Assembly (NCBI GenBank): GCA_001790575.1
Contig: MGCV01000022.1
Coordinates: 1-42,252, forward strand
Direction: 5' to 3'
Length of the DNA stretch: 42,252 nt
Source of the DNA: Candidatus Saccharibacteria bacterium RIFCSPHIGHO2_12_FULL_47_17
GTDB lineage: Bacteria; Patescibacteriota; Saccharimonadia; Saccharimonadales; UBA10212
Shown: positions 32,010 through 40,084 of the stretch, piece after piece
Position numbering within the stretch: the first letter of the stretch is position 1
How the letters are laid out: each line of letters opens with the position of its first letter
Notes under the pieces: model-generated
Database searches by the model: none
What the model was told of the DNA's origin: nothing
Seen by the model: only the letters and a program-made list of their open reading frames with translations
Made by a program: the position numbers and the translations under genes

Positions 32010-32282
32010 TTACTCGACTATAACTTCGGTGCGGGGTATTGTACGGCCAGAAAAGCTGCGAACTTTACGTTGGTTGAATTTAACCACCCCGTCTTTACCG
32101 GCGTGGATAGTGAAATCGCGGCTGGCAAAGGTGCCTTTGCCAGGCCGCTTAGTCATACCGATTTGGCGCACTAAAACGTCGCCGACCTTAACTTTTTGGC
32201 CGCCGGATACTTTTAATCCCAGCCGCTGACCGGGGCTGTCATGGACGTTTCTAGCTGTACCGCCGGCTTTAGTCTTACTCAT
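32010..32282 (-). CDS. rpmA: Ribosomal protein bL27
   Basis: Large-subunit protein whose N terminus reaches the peptidyl-transferase centre. 90 residues with the bL27 pattern: MSKTKAGGTARNVHDSPGQR, RLGLKVSGGQKVKVGDVLVRQ, GMTKRPGKG, FASRDFTIHAGKDGVVKF. It starts directly with the conserved tail and has no N-terminal extension of the Firmicutes type. AGAGG, provided by a heptamer repeat, lies about ten bases before the ATG, so the repeat may double as a ribosome-binding site. It converges on pyrG with a 42-base gap. Confidence 0.93.
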   Translation of the reverse strand: MSKTKAGGTARNVHDSPGQRLGLKVSGGQKVKVGDVLVRQIGMTKRPGKGTFASRDFTIHAGKDGVVKFNQRKVRSFSGRTIPRTEVIVE

Positions 32283-32287
32283 TGTCC

Positions 32288-32316
32288 GTAACCTCTAACC
32301 TGTAACCTATAACCTC
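32288..32316. repeat. TAACCTN heptamer repeat between rpmA and the RNA methyltransferase
   Basis: TAACCTC-TAACCTG-TAACCTA-TAACCTC: four copies of a seven-base word. On the minus strand it reads GGTTAGAGG-type words immediately before rpmA. Confidence 0.75.
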
Positions 32317-33518
32317 TTTAATATTAACAATTCACGGGCGACGATTTGGTTTTCTCTAAAATAAATCAGCTCGTCTCTTTTGACATGAACCAAGTCCAAA
32401 CGAGTATAGCCCATATCTGTTAAATGGTCAACTAATGGCAAATGCTTGAAACCGTTTTTAACTCGCCAAGCCGGTACAGCCAGGACCATCCGCTGTCCCG
32501 GCTGCAATTGCGAGGCAATGTTTATTAGGAATTTTTTGATAATTGTATTAGCATCGTTGATTATCTTTTTAAGTTCGTCATCTCCTGGTAGGGAAGACAG
32601 TGGTCGACCGAGAAAAACTTCCGAGGCCACCACCGAAAAGCGCGGCCATTTATGATTTATGGCATCAGCTTTTTCTATAACCACATGTCCCTCAATCTGA
32701 GGATATTTTTTTATTAACCATTGAATATTTTCGGTTGTATAATCAACCATCCGCTGATCAATATCTGTTCCCATAACGCTGTAACCCATCAGCAGTGCTT
32801 CCTGAAGAATGACCCCCGTTCCGCAAAAAGGATCAAGTATCCTTACCGATCGTGGCCTTCCGTCTTCCGTCTTCTGTCTTCTGTCATCCGGCGAGCTCAA
32901 ATTTATCAAAATTTGAGCGAGCTTCGGTGGCAGCATACCGACCCGCGCGTCGCGTTTTGGTCTGGCTTGGTCGCGGGCACCGTAAGCTTCAATGTCTTGA
33001 ACAAATAATGTTTGCGCTAAAATAGCCTGCCCCTCATTTCTTATCAAAAGCAATTCCCAGCCACCACGATGCGTTAGTTTGTTATGTAACACTTGTGCAG
33101 CGTTAAGCTCAGCTGTTTTATTAGGGATAATGCGCACCGGCCGTCCGGTTTGGCGGATAATTTTTTTAATCTCCAGCAAGTTAGCGCTCAAAGTTCTTAA
33201 CGGTACTCTGATGCCATAGCAGCTGACACCTAGTCGAAATTGGCCTTCAGGCAGATATTTAAGTTGTTTGGGAATATTTTCTTTAAGGTAAGCAAATAAC
33301 TTTGACCAATCGGTGAAGGGCAGAACGGCCAGTATTTTGGCGACTTTTAAAGTGCCGCCCACACGTTTGAAATTGATATCAGCTGCTTCAATATCAAGCA
33401 AAGCCGCGCCATGGATAGGTTTAATATGTCTAGCGCCATATAAACTTTCCAGCTCAGCCAGTCCCAAGGCTGGCTGGCGGCCTAAAATACAGATACTTTT
33501 CAGCAAAAACTCCGTCAT
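32307..33518 (-). CDS. Putative THUMP/Trm11-like RNA methyltransferase
   Basis: 403 residues. The N-terminal 160 residues resemble a THUMP-containing RNA-binding region (FRLGVSCYGIRVP...). A class I SAM domain follows with motif I in RILDPFCGTGVILQEALLMGY and motif II in GTDIDQRMVD. The arrangement matches the Trm11/Trm14 family of guanosine-N2 tRNA methyltransferases. The expected DPPYG catalytic motif is replaced by ASEVFLGRPL, so activity or substrate may differ. Just before motif I the protein carries DDRRQKTEDGRP, encoded by a heptamer repeat. TACACT (33530-33525) ends six bases before the ATG, indicating a leaderless start. Confidence 0.75.
   Translation of the reverse strand: MTEFLLKSICILGRQPALGLAELESLYGARHIKPIHGAALLDIEAADINFKRVGGTLKVAKILAVLPFTDWSKLFAYLKENIPKQLKYLPEGQFRLGVSCYGIRVPLRTLSANLLEIKKIIRQTGRPVRIIPNKTAELNAAQVLHNKLTHRGGWELLLIRNEGQAILAQTLFVQDIEAYGARDQARPKRDARVGMLPPKLAQILINLSSPDDRRQKTEDGRPRSVRILDPFCGTGVILQEALLMGYSVMGTDIDQRMVDYTTENIQWLIKKYPQIEGHVVIEKADAINHKWPRFSVVASEVFLGRPLSSLPGDDELKKIINDANTIIKKFLINIASQLQPGQRMVLAVPAWRVKNGFKHLPLVDHLTDMGYTRLDLVHVKRDELIYFRENQIVARELLILKRL
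32857..32890. repeat. Heptamer repeat inside the RNA methyltransferase gene
   Basis: Plus-strand words CCGTCTT-CCGTCTT-CTGTCTT-CTGTCAT. They lie in frame in the methyltransferase gene and encode a charged linker of about 11 residues just before SAM motif I. Same style as the intergenic arrays. Confidence 0.75.
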
Positions 33519-33542
33519 TACTCTAGTGTAACTTAAAGAAGG

Positions 33543-33640
33543 GAAAAGGAGAGCCCGAGTGTCGGATTCATTCCGCGCCCGGCGCGATGAGGGAAAACCG
33601 CGAGGTTGTCCCTCATAAGGCGGAGCGTCAGCGTAGCCGC
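33543..33640. other. GC-rich hairpin cluster between divergent genes
   Basis: Contains ATGAGGGA/TCCCTCAT (33587-33616) with inner AACC/GGTT, and GCGG/CCGC around GCGTCAGCGTAGC. It looks like REP-type palindromic DNA or a small RNA. TATAAT (33674-33679) after it is the likely -10 of the next gene, 14 bases before its ATG. Confidence 0.4.
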
Positions 33641-33693
33641 ATTTTAGTATAAACTTTGCGGCGTAGTTACAGTTATAATATCGGCATATACAA

Positions 33694-34734
33694 ATGAGTA
33701 ATTCAAAAGGGCCGAAGTGGCGACTATACCTGACGCTAGCAGGTTTTGCCGGCTTGGCGATGTTAGTTTATGGCCTACGCCACCAAATTCTTGAGGCTGT
33801 TCGCGAACTCGGCAACATTAATGCCGTCGCATTACTTCTAATCATTCCTCTTAAGTTTCTTAACTACGATGCCTACGCTCGGCTGTATCGGGGGCTGTTT
33901 GCGGTTTTAGGCAACAAAGTAGAGTACTGGCAAATGTACCGTCTAAGTTTGGAACTAAACTTCGTTAACTACATTTTGCCCAGCGCTGGAATTTCCGGTA
34001 TCTCTTACTTTGGCTTGCGCTCTCGGGCTTACGGCATTAGCGCCTCTAAAGGCACCTTAGCCCAGTTCGCCAAGATGCTTTTACTTTATGTTAGCTACCA
34101 GCCACTTCTGATTATTGGCTTAGTGCTTTTGGCGATGCGCAATCATGTTAACGACTTGGTGCTCATAACAGCAGCCTCATTAATCACCTTGTTAATTGCC
34201 GGCACGCTTTTTAGTATCTATATGATCGAGAGCCGCCGACGGATTAGAACCTTTCTAACTTTTATGACTAAGATTTTGAACGTCTTGATTAAACTGGTGC
34301 AGCCCAGGAAAAAAGAAGCCATCAATATTGCTGGGGCGCAGGCGGCCTTTGATGAACTGCACGATAACTATCGACTATATAAAAAGAATTGGCGTGATTT
34401 GAAGTGGCCCTTCATCCACACAACATTTGCTAACCTAACCGAAATAGCCTCTTTGTACGTGGTTTATCTGGCTTTTGATCAGTTCGTCAATCTAGGAGCG
34501 GTGATTTTGGCCTATGCGGTCGCCAACTTCGCCGGTTTAATCTCGGTACTGCCGGCCGGCATTGGTATTTATGAAGGTTTGATGACTGGCGTCCTGGTGG
34601 CTACAGGCATTCCGGCTGGCCTGAGCCTATCGGTCACCATTATGTTTCGGCTGGTTACCATGGCTATTCAACTGCCACCCGGCTACTTGCTTTACCAAAG
34701 AGCTGTCGATAACGGACTAAGGTCAAAAAGCTGA
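33694..34734 (+). CDS. Lysylphosphatidylglycerol synthase-like transmembrane protein (UPF0104)
   Basis: 346 residues, about eight membrane helices, no soluble synthase domain. Conserved stretches are YILPSAGISGISYFGLRSRAYGIS and AVANFAGLISVLPAGIGIYEGLMTGVLVATGIP, typical of the UPF0104 / LPG-synthase flippase domain. It may be a lipid flippase or transporter, but the compound is not known. It is followed by xseA after 7 bases, so they are probably co-transcribed by location more than by function. Confidence 0.85.
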   Translation: MSNSKGPKWRLYLTLAGFAGLAMLVYGLRHQILEAVRELGNINAVALLLIIPLKFLNYDAYARLYRGLFAVLGNKVEYWQMYRLSLELNFVNYILPSAGISGISYFGLRSRAYGISASKGTLAQFAKMLLLYVSYQPLLIIGLVLLAMRNHVNDLVLITAASLITLLIAGTLFSIYMIESRRRIRTFLTFMTKILNVLIKLVQPRKKEAINIAGAQAAFDELHDNYRLYKKNWRDLKWPFIHTTFANLTEIASLYVVYLAFDQFVNLGAVILAYAVANFAGLISVLPAGIGIYEGLMTGVLVATGIPAGLSLSVTIMFRLVTMAIQLPPGYLLYQRAVDNGLRSKS

Positions 34735-34741
34735 TGTCGGT

Positions 34742-35860
34742 ATGAGCCCGGAAATTGTTTTTTCGCCAAGTGATTTTGTAGCAGTCTTTAATCAGACGCT
34801 GGAATATGCTTATCCTAACGTGGCGATTGAAGGCGAACTGTCTAATTTTAGGGTGGTTAAAAATAGATGGGTCTATTTTGACCTCAAAGACGAAGCCGCC
34901 AGTTTGCGCTTTTTCGGTACAGTTTACATGCTGCCAGGTCCGCTGGAAGACGGACTCAAATTAAGGGCTATTGGTTCGCCGCGGCTGCATCCGAAATTTG
35001 GCTTTACTATTAATTTAATGTCGCTTCTGCCAGTCGGCGAAGGTTCTATCAAAAAGGCGGCTGATCTGCTGCGAGCTAAGCTACAGGCCGAAGGCCTGTT
35101 TGATGAAGATCGTAAACGGCCGCTGCCAGCCGTGCCGAATCGAATTGGCCTAGTCACGGCGGCTGATTCGGCGGCTTGTGCCGATTTTCTGAAAATATTA
35201 AATAGCCGTTGGGGCGGGGTGGAAGTTTTGTTAGTTGACTGTTTAGTGCAGGGTGACCAAAGCGCCCTACAGCTAGTTGAGGCAATTGAGCATTTAAACC
35301 AGTTGCCGGATCTGCCGGACGTAATTGTGGTGACTCGTGGTGGAGGCAGCGCCGAAGATCTGGCGGCTTTTAATGACGAGCGGCTGGTTAGAGCTGTGGC
35401 GGCCAGCCGAGTGCCGACGTTGGTGGGAGTTGGCCATGAAGTCGATATTAGTTTGGCGGAACTGGCGGCCGATCAGCGGGCCAGTACGCCAACCAATGCT
35501 GCCCAACTAGCCGTGCCGGATCGCAAAGAAGTCTTATATCGTTTGGAGCTATCAAGCAAAGCCTTAAAGCGTGATATTGAAGATTTGTTCGAAAGCCATA
35601 ACCGCCATCTGGTCGAGATGGTAACTGACACCCATAAACTGGTGGAAAGCTTGCTAAGAGCCGAACAGGAAAAACTAGCTTCAGTTAAACGACTGGCATT
35701 ACTTTTTGATCCGATGGCCGCACTTAAGCGCGGCTACAGCCTAGTTATTAAAAATGGAAGCTATGTAACCAAAGCAGCTCAAATTAATATTGGTGATAAT
35801 TTAAGCTTACAATTTCATGATGGACAAATTGCTGCCCAGGCCGGCAGGAGGCTTAAATGA
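34742..35860 (+). CDS. xseA: Exodeoxyribonuclease VII large subunit
   Basis: Subunit of the ATP-independent single-strand nuclease ExoVII, involved in mismatch and damage repair. N-terminal OB fold (VAIEGELSNFRVVKNRWVYFDLKD), then the catalytic domain with NRIGLVTAADSAACADFLKIL, VVTRGGGSAEDLAAFNDE, GVGHEVDISLAELAADQRASTPTNAAQ. At 372 residues it is shorter than the roughly 450 of E. coli because the C-terminal coiled coil is reduced. Followed directly by xseB. Confidence 0.96.
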   Translation: MSPEIVFSPSDFVAVFNQTLEYAYPNVAIEGELSNFRVVKNRWVYFDLKDEAASLRFFGTVYMLPGPLEDGLKLRAIGSPRLHPKFGFTINLMSLLPVGEGSIKKAADLLRAKLQAEGLFDEDRKRPLPAVPNRIGLVTAADSAACADFLKILNSRWGGVEVLLVDCLVQGDQSALQLVEAIEHLNQLPDLPDVIVVTRGGGSAEDLAAFNDERLVRAVAASRVPTLVGVGHEVDISLAELAADQRASTPTNAAQLAVPDRKEVLYRLELSSKALKRDIEDLFESHNRHLVEMVTDTHKLVESLLRAEQEKLASVKRLALLFDPMAALKRGYSLVIKNGSYVTKAAQINIGDNLSLQFHDGQIAAQAGRRLK

Positions 35861-36072
35861 TGGCTAAATCCAAATCAGCGAAGGACTATCAACAATTGGC
35901 AGATGAGCTAGAAGAAATTATACTTTGGTTCGAGAGTGGCCAAGTCACACTAGACGAGGCTATTAAAAAATACGAACAGGCCAGCCAACTAATCGCCGAG
36001 ATGGAAGAGTATTTGAAGAATGCTGAAAACAAAATAAAAAAGATAAACGCTACCTTTAAGAAAAAGAGTTGA
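35857..36072 (+). CDS. xseB: Exodeoxyribonuclease VII small subunit
   Basis: 71-residue helical partner of XseA. Pattern LADELEEIILWFESGQVTLDEAIKKYEQ is typical of the family, followed by a Lys-rich end. AGGAGG (35846-35851) precedes two adjacent ATG codons (35857, 35860); both are possible. It overlaps xseA by four bases and its TGA overlaps the start of the methyltransferase gene. Confidence 0.93.
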   Translation: MMAKSKSAKDYQQLADELEEIILWFESGQVTLDEAIKKYEQASQLIAEMEEYLKNAENKIKKINATFKKKS

Positions 36073-36605
36073 CAGTGGAATGGTACAATTGGCTGTTTTG
36101 GATTGTCTGGTCTATCGCTATCCTGATGGTCATAAGTTATGCTCTGACCATTCCGTTTGGGGCCATTTACATACCAACAATCAAAGATGAGAGGCAGAAA
36201 GCCCTGGACTTGCTGGACCTAAAGCCCGGCCAGACATTTGTCGATCTCGGCTCCGGTGACGGCACCATGCTGATTCTAGCAGCGCAGCGTGGCTGGAAGG
36301 CCATTGGCTATGAGCTTAATCCTTTTTTGGCGATTGTTTCCTGGCTGCGTACCCGGCGCTATGGCCGGCACGTCAAGGTCAGACTTGGCAACTTCTGGAA
36401 GGCCGACGTATCAAACGCCGACGGAATTTTTGTTTTTTTGATAACTCATCATATGAAACGGCTTGATAGATTTTTGATCAAACAAGCGAGGCAAAAAGAT
36501 CTCAAAGTTGTTAGTAATTCCTTCGAAATCCCTGGGCGTAAGTACTCCAAAAAATCCGGCCCGATGTTCCTGTATATTTACGGCTCTAAGCCGCCAAACG
36601 CATAG
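36069..36605 (+). CDS. Membrane-anchored class I SAM methyltransferase-like protein
   Basis: 178 residues. A membrane helix (WLFWIVWSIAILMVISYAL, residues 8-26) precedes a SAM-binding domain: motif I FVDLGSGDGTML, then AIGYELNPFLAI. No motif IV (N/D-PPY) is seen, so the acceptor is unknown. Similar small membrane-attached methyltransferases occur in CPR genomes. The start is TTG at 36069 overlapping the xseB stop (TTGA); GTG at 36075 is an alternative. The 3' end overlaps the convergent M20 gene by 20 bases. Confidence 0.75.
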   Translation: MTVEWYNWLFWIVWSIAILMVISYALTIPFGAIYIPTIKDERQKALDLLDLKPGQTFVDLGSGDGTMLILAAQRGWKAIGYELNPFLAIVSWLRTRRYGRHVKVRLGNFWKADVSNADGIFVFLITHHMKRLDRFLIKQARQKDLKVVSNSFEIPGRKYSKKSGPMFLYIYGSKPPNA

Positions 36606-38352
36606 TCAACGCCGCCAAGGCTTTAACACCCTTTTCAATATCCTCAGGACTGGAGTAAGCGTCGGGATGGTGGGCCTTGCCGCCGTTACGGCTCGGACAA
36701 AAAAGCATCACTGCCGGAATGCCGGCGCGGGCGGCATTTTGGGCATCGTGACCAGCGGCACTGAACATGACTTTTGATGAACCGATACCGTACCTGTCTA
36801 TAATTTCGGCGGCGGTCTTAACTAAGCCAGCGTCCATGGCCACAGGATCGTCGTTACCAGGCAGATCGTTAAAGAATATTCTGACACCGTGTTTAGAGTT
36901 AAGTCTCCTGGCAGCTTCTCTTATCCAAGTCGCTGTCAAATCCCGCGGATGTTTATCTATGCCGCGGACGTCGAGCTTCATCTCGATCATACCACTGGAA
37001 TCTAGGCTGAAGGTACCTATTGTACCGACGACATGCTCGTTGCGCCGGCTTGTAGCCTCATTACGAGTAGCTATAATCAACCCAAAAGCTGCCAACTGCC
37101 TGGGTATGATCGTAGAGCCGGGAAAAAATTGGCTATCGTGCAGATCATCAACTTCACGTAACTCCATCGCCTGCGCGTCGAACAGAGTCTGCCGGCCCTC
37201 GCGGTAAGTATTACTTAAGGTTACTCTATCTTGGAGAAGTCTCAACGCTTCATCGACTTGCTGCTCGCTTTGTCCGGCCAAGCGAATATTGGCAGTGGTT
37301 AGACCAGGTATTTTGTTAATGGCACCGCTTAAGATATCTATCTCGCCAACGGAAATCGTTTGGACACGATCCATCTCTTCTTCCATCAGACGCGAGAGGA
37401 CTATTGCCATCTCGACCAAACCATCAGCCCGATTTTCTTCACCCATCGGCGTGGCCCCCGAATGATCCGCCTTACCGTTGACGGTCAACTCGAGGTATTT
37501 TTTATGTTGATATTCGATTTCGTCCGGCTCCAGCTCTCTGTCACCAATGTGTATGGTGTAGCGAACTGGCGCGGCTATGGATTCAACTATACCCAAATCA
37601 ACACCATCTTTTTCCAGGTCGCTGCTCTGTTCCACGTGTAGTTCAATGACGGCGTGGGGCGTCGGGAAAAATTTATCATTTAGCCGAAAAAAAGGCATAC
37701 TGGCTAAGCGGCTACCCTCGGGACCCAAGGCTTCTTCAATAGTTACACCAAGCCCATCGCAGGCCTGTAATTCTTTATCAGTCAAACCGTGAAACATGCC
37801 CCGGCTGCCAAACAGGGCCAAGCCGAAGCGGGCGGATTCCTCGCCGGTTAAGGCAAGTACAAAAATAGGCCGTTTCGGTACAATACCACTTTCCTTGATC
37901 GCTCGAACAGTCTCGATACCGCCGACTACGCCGAGAGTGCCGTCATACATATCACCATTCGGCACTGAGTCGGTATGCGACATTATGAAGAGTGGCGTGA
38001 GTTCCGGCTGGCTGCCCTCGAATCGGCCTATTAGACCAAGAGGGTGTTCAATCATGCTCATTCCGGCCTTATGCATCATTAACTTGATTACATCGTTGCG
38101 AGCATTGATGTCTTCTTCGGACAGAGCTAGACGGTTTACAGCGTAACGCTCCGGCAACTGTTCGGTCGGCGGGTATGGCAGTCCACCCACACGGGCCACG
38201 TCGAGCAGCCGTTGTTCAACAACCCGGCCTTTGATTTTTTCTAAGACTCTGAGGATATCAGCATCAAGATCAAGCTCTTCCGGAAGCATGCGCGGCAGTC
38301 CGACAGCCTCATGTGATAAAGGATTAATCGATGGTCGCTCACCAGCGCTCAT
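36586..38352 (-). CDS. M20-family zinc amidohydrolase (N-carbamoyl-amino-acid hydrolase / allantoate amidohydrolase type)
   Basis: 588 residues, related to hydantoinase/carbamoylase-type M20 enzymes. Metal-binding stretches: SHTDSVPNGDMYDGTLGVVGG (H and D), LTGEESARFG (catalytic Glu pair), ELHVEQSSDLEKDG and HHPDAYSSPEDIEKG (C-terminal His). The dimerisation insert contains NGKADHSGATPMGEENRADG. Substrate is unknown: family members release amino acids from N-carbamoyl or ureido compounds. It is longer than the usual 410 because of an N-terminal extension of about 80 residues and loops. TATGAT (38367-38362) ends nine bases before the ATG. Confidence 0.85.
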   Translation of the reverse strand: MSAGERPSINPLSHEAVGLPRMLPEELDLDADILRVLEKIKGRVVEQRLLDVARVGGLPYPPTEQLPERYAVNRLALSEEDINARNDVIKLMMHKAGMSMIEHPLGLIGRFEGSQPELTPLFIMSHTDSVPNGDMYDGTLGVVGGIETVRAIKESGIVPKRPIFVLALTGEESARFGLALFGSRGMFHGLTDKELQACDGLGVTIEEALGPEGSRLASMPFFRLNDKFFPTPHAVIELHVEQSSDLEKDGVDLGIVESIAAPVRYTIHIGDRELEPDEIEYQHKKYLELTVNGKADHSGATPMGEENRADGLVEMAIVLSRLMEEEMDRVQTISVGEIDILSGAINKIPGLTTANIRLAGQSEQQVDEALRLLQDRVTLSNTYREGRQTLFDAQAMELREVDDLHDSQFFPGSTIIPRQLAAFGLIIATRNEATSRRNEHVVGTIGTFSLDSSGMIEMKLDVRGIDKHPRDLTATWIREAARRLNSKHGVRIFFNDLPGNDDPVAMDAGLVKTAAEIIDRYGIGSSKVMFSAAGHDAQNAARAGIPAVMLFCPSRNGGKAHHPDAYSSPEDIEKGVKALAALTMRLAA

Positions 38353-38440
38353 AAGATGTAAATCATATTAACTTTTGCTCTTTTTGTCAATCAAGCAGCA
38401 AGGGTTGATAAGATAGGCGAACTCCATTACCATAAGCTAT

Positions 38441-39097
38441 ATGCTCAGTAACAGTTCTCTGAAGTACGTTATTGCCATAACTATTTTAAGCGTGCTTTTA
38501 GCTGCGTCACTTATCTTTGGTGGCTGGGCTTATAGCGGCCGACAGGATTATAAAAATAATGTCGACAAAAAAATAGCTCAAGCAGTCGAGACTGCCAAGG
38601 CTGCTCAAAAACAGGAGTCCGAAAAACAATTCGCTGAAGAATCTAAACTGCCTTACAAGTCATATAAAGGTTCGCAAACTTATGGCAGCGTAAGCTTTAA
38701 TTATCCAAAAACCTGGAGCGCGCTGGTTGAAGAATCCACCAGCCAACCCATCAATGCTTATTTTTATCCTGATATTCTGCCGTCCCTCGAAAGCAAGGTA
38801 GCACTGGCACTAAGAGTAGAGCTACTAACATCAGATTATGCTTCAGTGGCTTCGCAATTTGATTCCCAAATTGATGATGGTAGCCTCAAAGCCATTGCCT
38901 ACATCCCACCACAAATGACAAAAGTTGCCAACGCTCAGCCCGGATTGAAATTGGATGGTCAGATCACTTCAGACTTTCAAGGTTCGATGGTGATTGTTAA
39001 AGTTCGTGACAAGACTTTGCAGATTTCGACCCAGTCCAATGATTTCTTAAAAGATTTTAACGATACAGTCCTCTCCAGCCTGACCTTCGTGCCGTAA
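38441..39097 (+). CDS. Secreted or membrane-anchored hypothetical protein
   Basis: 218 residues. N-terminal membrane helix (YVIAITILSVLLAASLIFGGWAY, 9-31), charged coiled segment (KKIAQAVETAKAAQKQESEKQF), then a beta-rich outside domain (GSVSFNYPKTWSALVEESTSQPINAYFYP), reminiscent of PsbP/lipoprotein-like domains common in CPR. No catalytic motif. Unknown role. It is transcribed into the region of the two-component pair but has a gap with a new promoter. Confidence 0.7.
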   Translation: MLSNSSLKYVIAITILSVLLAASLIFGGWAYSGRQDYKNNVDKKIAQAVETAKAAQKQESEKQFAEESKLPYKSYKGSQTYGSVSFNYPKTWSALVEESTSQPINAYFYPDILPSLESKVALALRVELLTSDYASVASQFDSQIDDGSLKAIAYIPPQMTKVANAQPGLKLDGQITSDFQGSMVIVKVRDKTLQISTQSNDFLKDFNDTVLSSLTFVP

Positions 39098-39115
39098 AAA
39101 TTACTTCAGTCGGCC

Positions 39116-39125
39116 TTGCTATAAT
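39116..39125 (+). promoter_or_regulatory. Extended -10 promoter before the leader ORF of the kinase-like gene
   Basis: TTGCTATAAT carries the TGn extension before TATAAT (39120-39125). The start would be near 39132, about 20 bases before the leader ATG at 39152. No convincing -35 box. Confidence 0.55.
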
Positions 39126-39151
39126 TATCTTGAAAGAAGTGCACTGAGGGT

Positions 39152-39331
39152 ATGACCACAATTAGAAGTAGCATGTCAAAGACATCTTCTGATTTGTTTA
39201 AAACAAATCAGACTTCTAACGTTGTCTATCCCGTTAGAACTCACCTCACAGCTCTTGAATTTCTTTTGCGGTGGCGCTGTTTCAGATTTTCAGTGAACAC
39301 TGATAAACATAAGCCAAGGATGAGGTTCTAA
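39152..39331 (+). CDS. Leader peptide upstream of the kinase-like gene (59 aa)
   Basis: Open frame from ATG 39152 to TAA 39329-39331, five bases before the ATG of the next gene. The first half, containing MSKTSSDLFKTNQTSN, is almost identical to the leader at 40468. The second half (from YPVRTHL to HKPRMRF) aligns without gaps to the leader at 4246. It has no known domain and is Arg/Ser-rich. It may be translated to allow the next gene to start (termination-reinitiation) or may simply be the coding face of a palindromic repeat. It is short enough to be missed by standard gene calling. Confidence 0.5.
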   Translation: MTTIRSSMSKTSSDLFKTNQTSNVVYPVRTHLTALEFLLRWRCFRFSVNTDKHKPRMRF

Positions 39332-39339
39332 TCGGGATG
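39152..39339 (+). promoter_or_regulatory. Start-codon-linked structured element, two modules, before the kinase-like gene
   Basis: Module 1: ACAATTAGAAGT (39157-39168) pairs with ACTTCTAA..TTGT (39212-39225), enclosing ATGTC/GACAT and CTGATTTGTTT/AAACAAATCAG hairpins. Module 2: TCCCGTTAGAACTCAC (39229-39244) pairs with TGAGGTTCTAATCGGGA (39321-39337) with two bulges, with CAGTG/CACTG inside. ATG 39337 follows GGG. A near-copy of module 1 and the stem of module 2 lie at 40468-40658. Confidence 0.65.
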
Positions 39340-40083
39340 ATAAAAAAACGGGCTCGCGCCAGCATAAATGAATCCGAGCAATTATACGCTCTGCTGGCGG
39401 CTCTCAGTAACGATCTGGCTCTGCCGCTGTTGCAAATAAAAACCAGCCTTGAGATGTGGGAGCAGACCGGATTTAACCGCCAACAACTGCTAGTCAATGC
39501 CGAGAAAATGAATCTTAGTATCGATAGTGGCTTACAGTTAATCGAGGCTTATCGACTGGTTTTAAAAGCCGGCGAGGACCTCGCTCAAGAGTATGAGCCG
39601 GTAGCCATCGGGGCTGTTCTAAACGATGTGGCTCATCAACTTTCGCCATATGCCCAGAAATATGATGCTCAGCTGCGGGTTGATGTCCAAGGCCGCTTAA
39701 CGCCAGTTCTAGCCCACCAACCCAGTTTGTTTGTGGCCATGCAGATTTTAACCTCAAGCTTAATTCGTGCCCAGGCAGCCCAGGCTAACCCCAAAGAGCA
39801 ACTGGTTATTCTTGGTGCTCACCGTGGCGAAGAGAATCTAATTTCGGCTGGCGCTTTCTCGAACGTGCAAGGAATATCAGATCGCGCCTTACGTACAGCC
39901 AGGAGCCTGATGGGTAAAGCCAGGCAGCCGATACCAAATCTACCAGCTGGTGCCGCCAGCGGTGTGCTGATTGCCGACATGCTTTGCAGCTCTATGTGGC
40001 AGCCGCTGCGGGCCGCTGTCCATAGCGGCCTGCACGGTCTGGTTACCGTCGTGCCGGCTAGTAAGCAGCTACAACTGATCTAA
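39337..40083 (+). CDS. Degenerate sensor histidine kinase-like protein
   Basis: 248 soluble residues laid out like a histidine kinase: dimerisation helix hairpin (1-70), then a GHKL-like ATPase domain. The phospho-acceptor box, normally SHELRTPL, reads S-N25-DLALPL, so the His is replaced by Asn. The N box (VLxNLLxNA) appears as VAMQILTSSLIRAQ and the G boxes are weak (GLHGLVTV). It therefore probably cannot phosphorylate and may be a sensor or scaffold. The ATG at 39337 is preceded by CTAATCGGG of the structured element. One base separates it from the receiver gene. Confidence 0.7.
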   Translation: MIKKRARASINESEQLYALLAALSNDLALPLLQIKTSLEMWEQTGFNRQQLLVNAEKMNLSIDSGLQLIEAYRLVLKAGEDLAQEYEPVAIGAVLNDVAHQLSPYAQKYDAQLRVDVQGRLTPVLAHQPSLFVAMQILTSSLIRAQAAQANPKEQLVILGAHRGEENLISAGAFSNVQGISDRALRTARSLMGKARQPIPNLPAGAASGVLIADMLCSSMWQPLRAAVHSGLHGLVTVVPASKQLQLI

Positions 40084-40084
40084 G

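Noticed and set aside
36767-38146. Several plus-strand open frames opposite the M20 gene
   Set aside because: The minus-strand gene carries the complete M20 metal-binding motif set; the plus frames have none.
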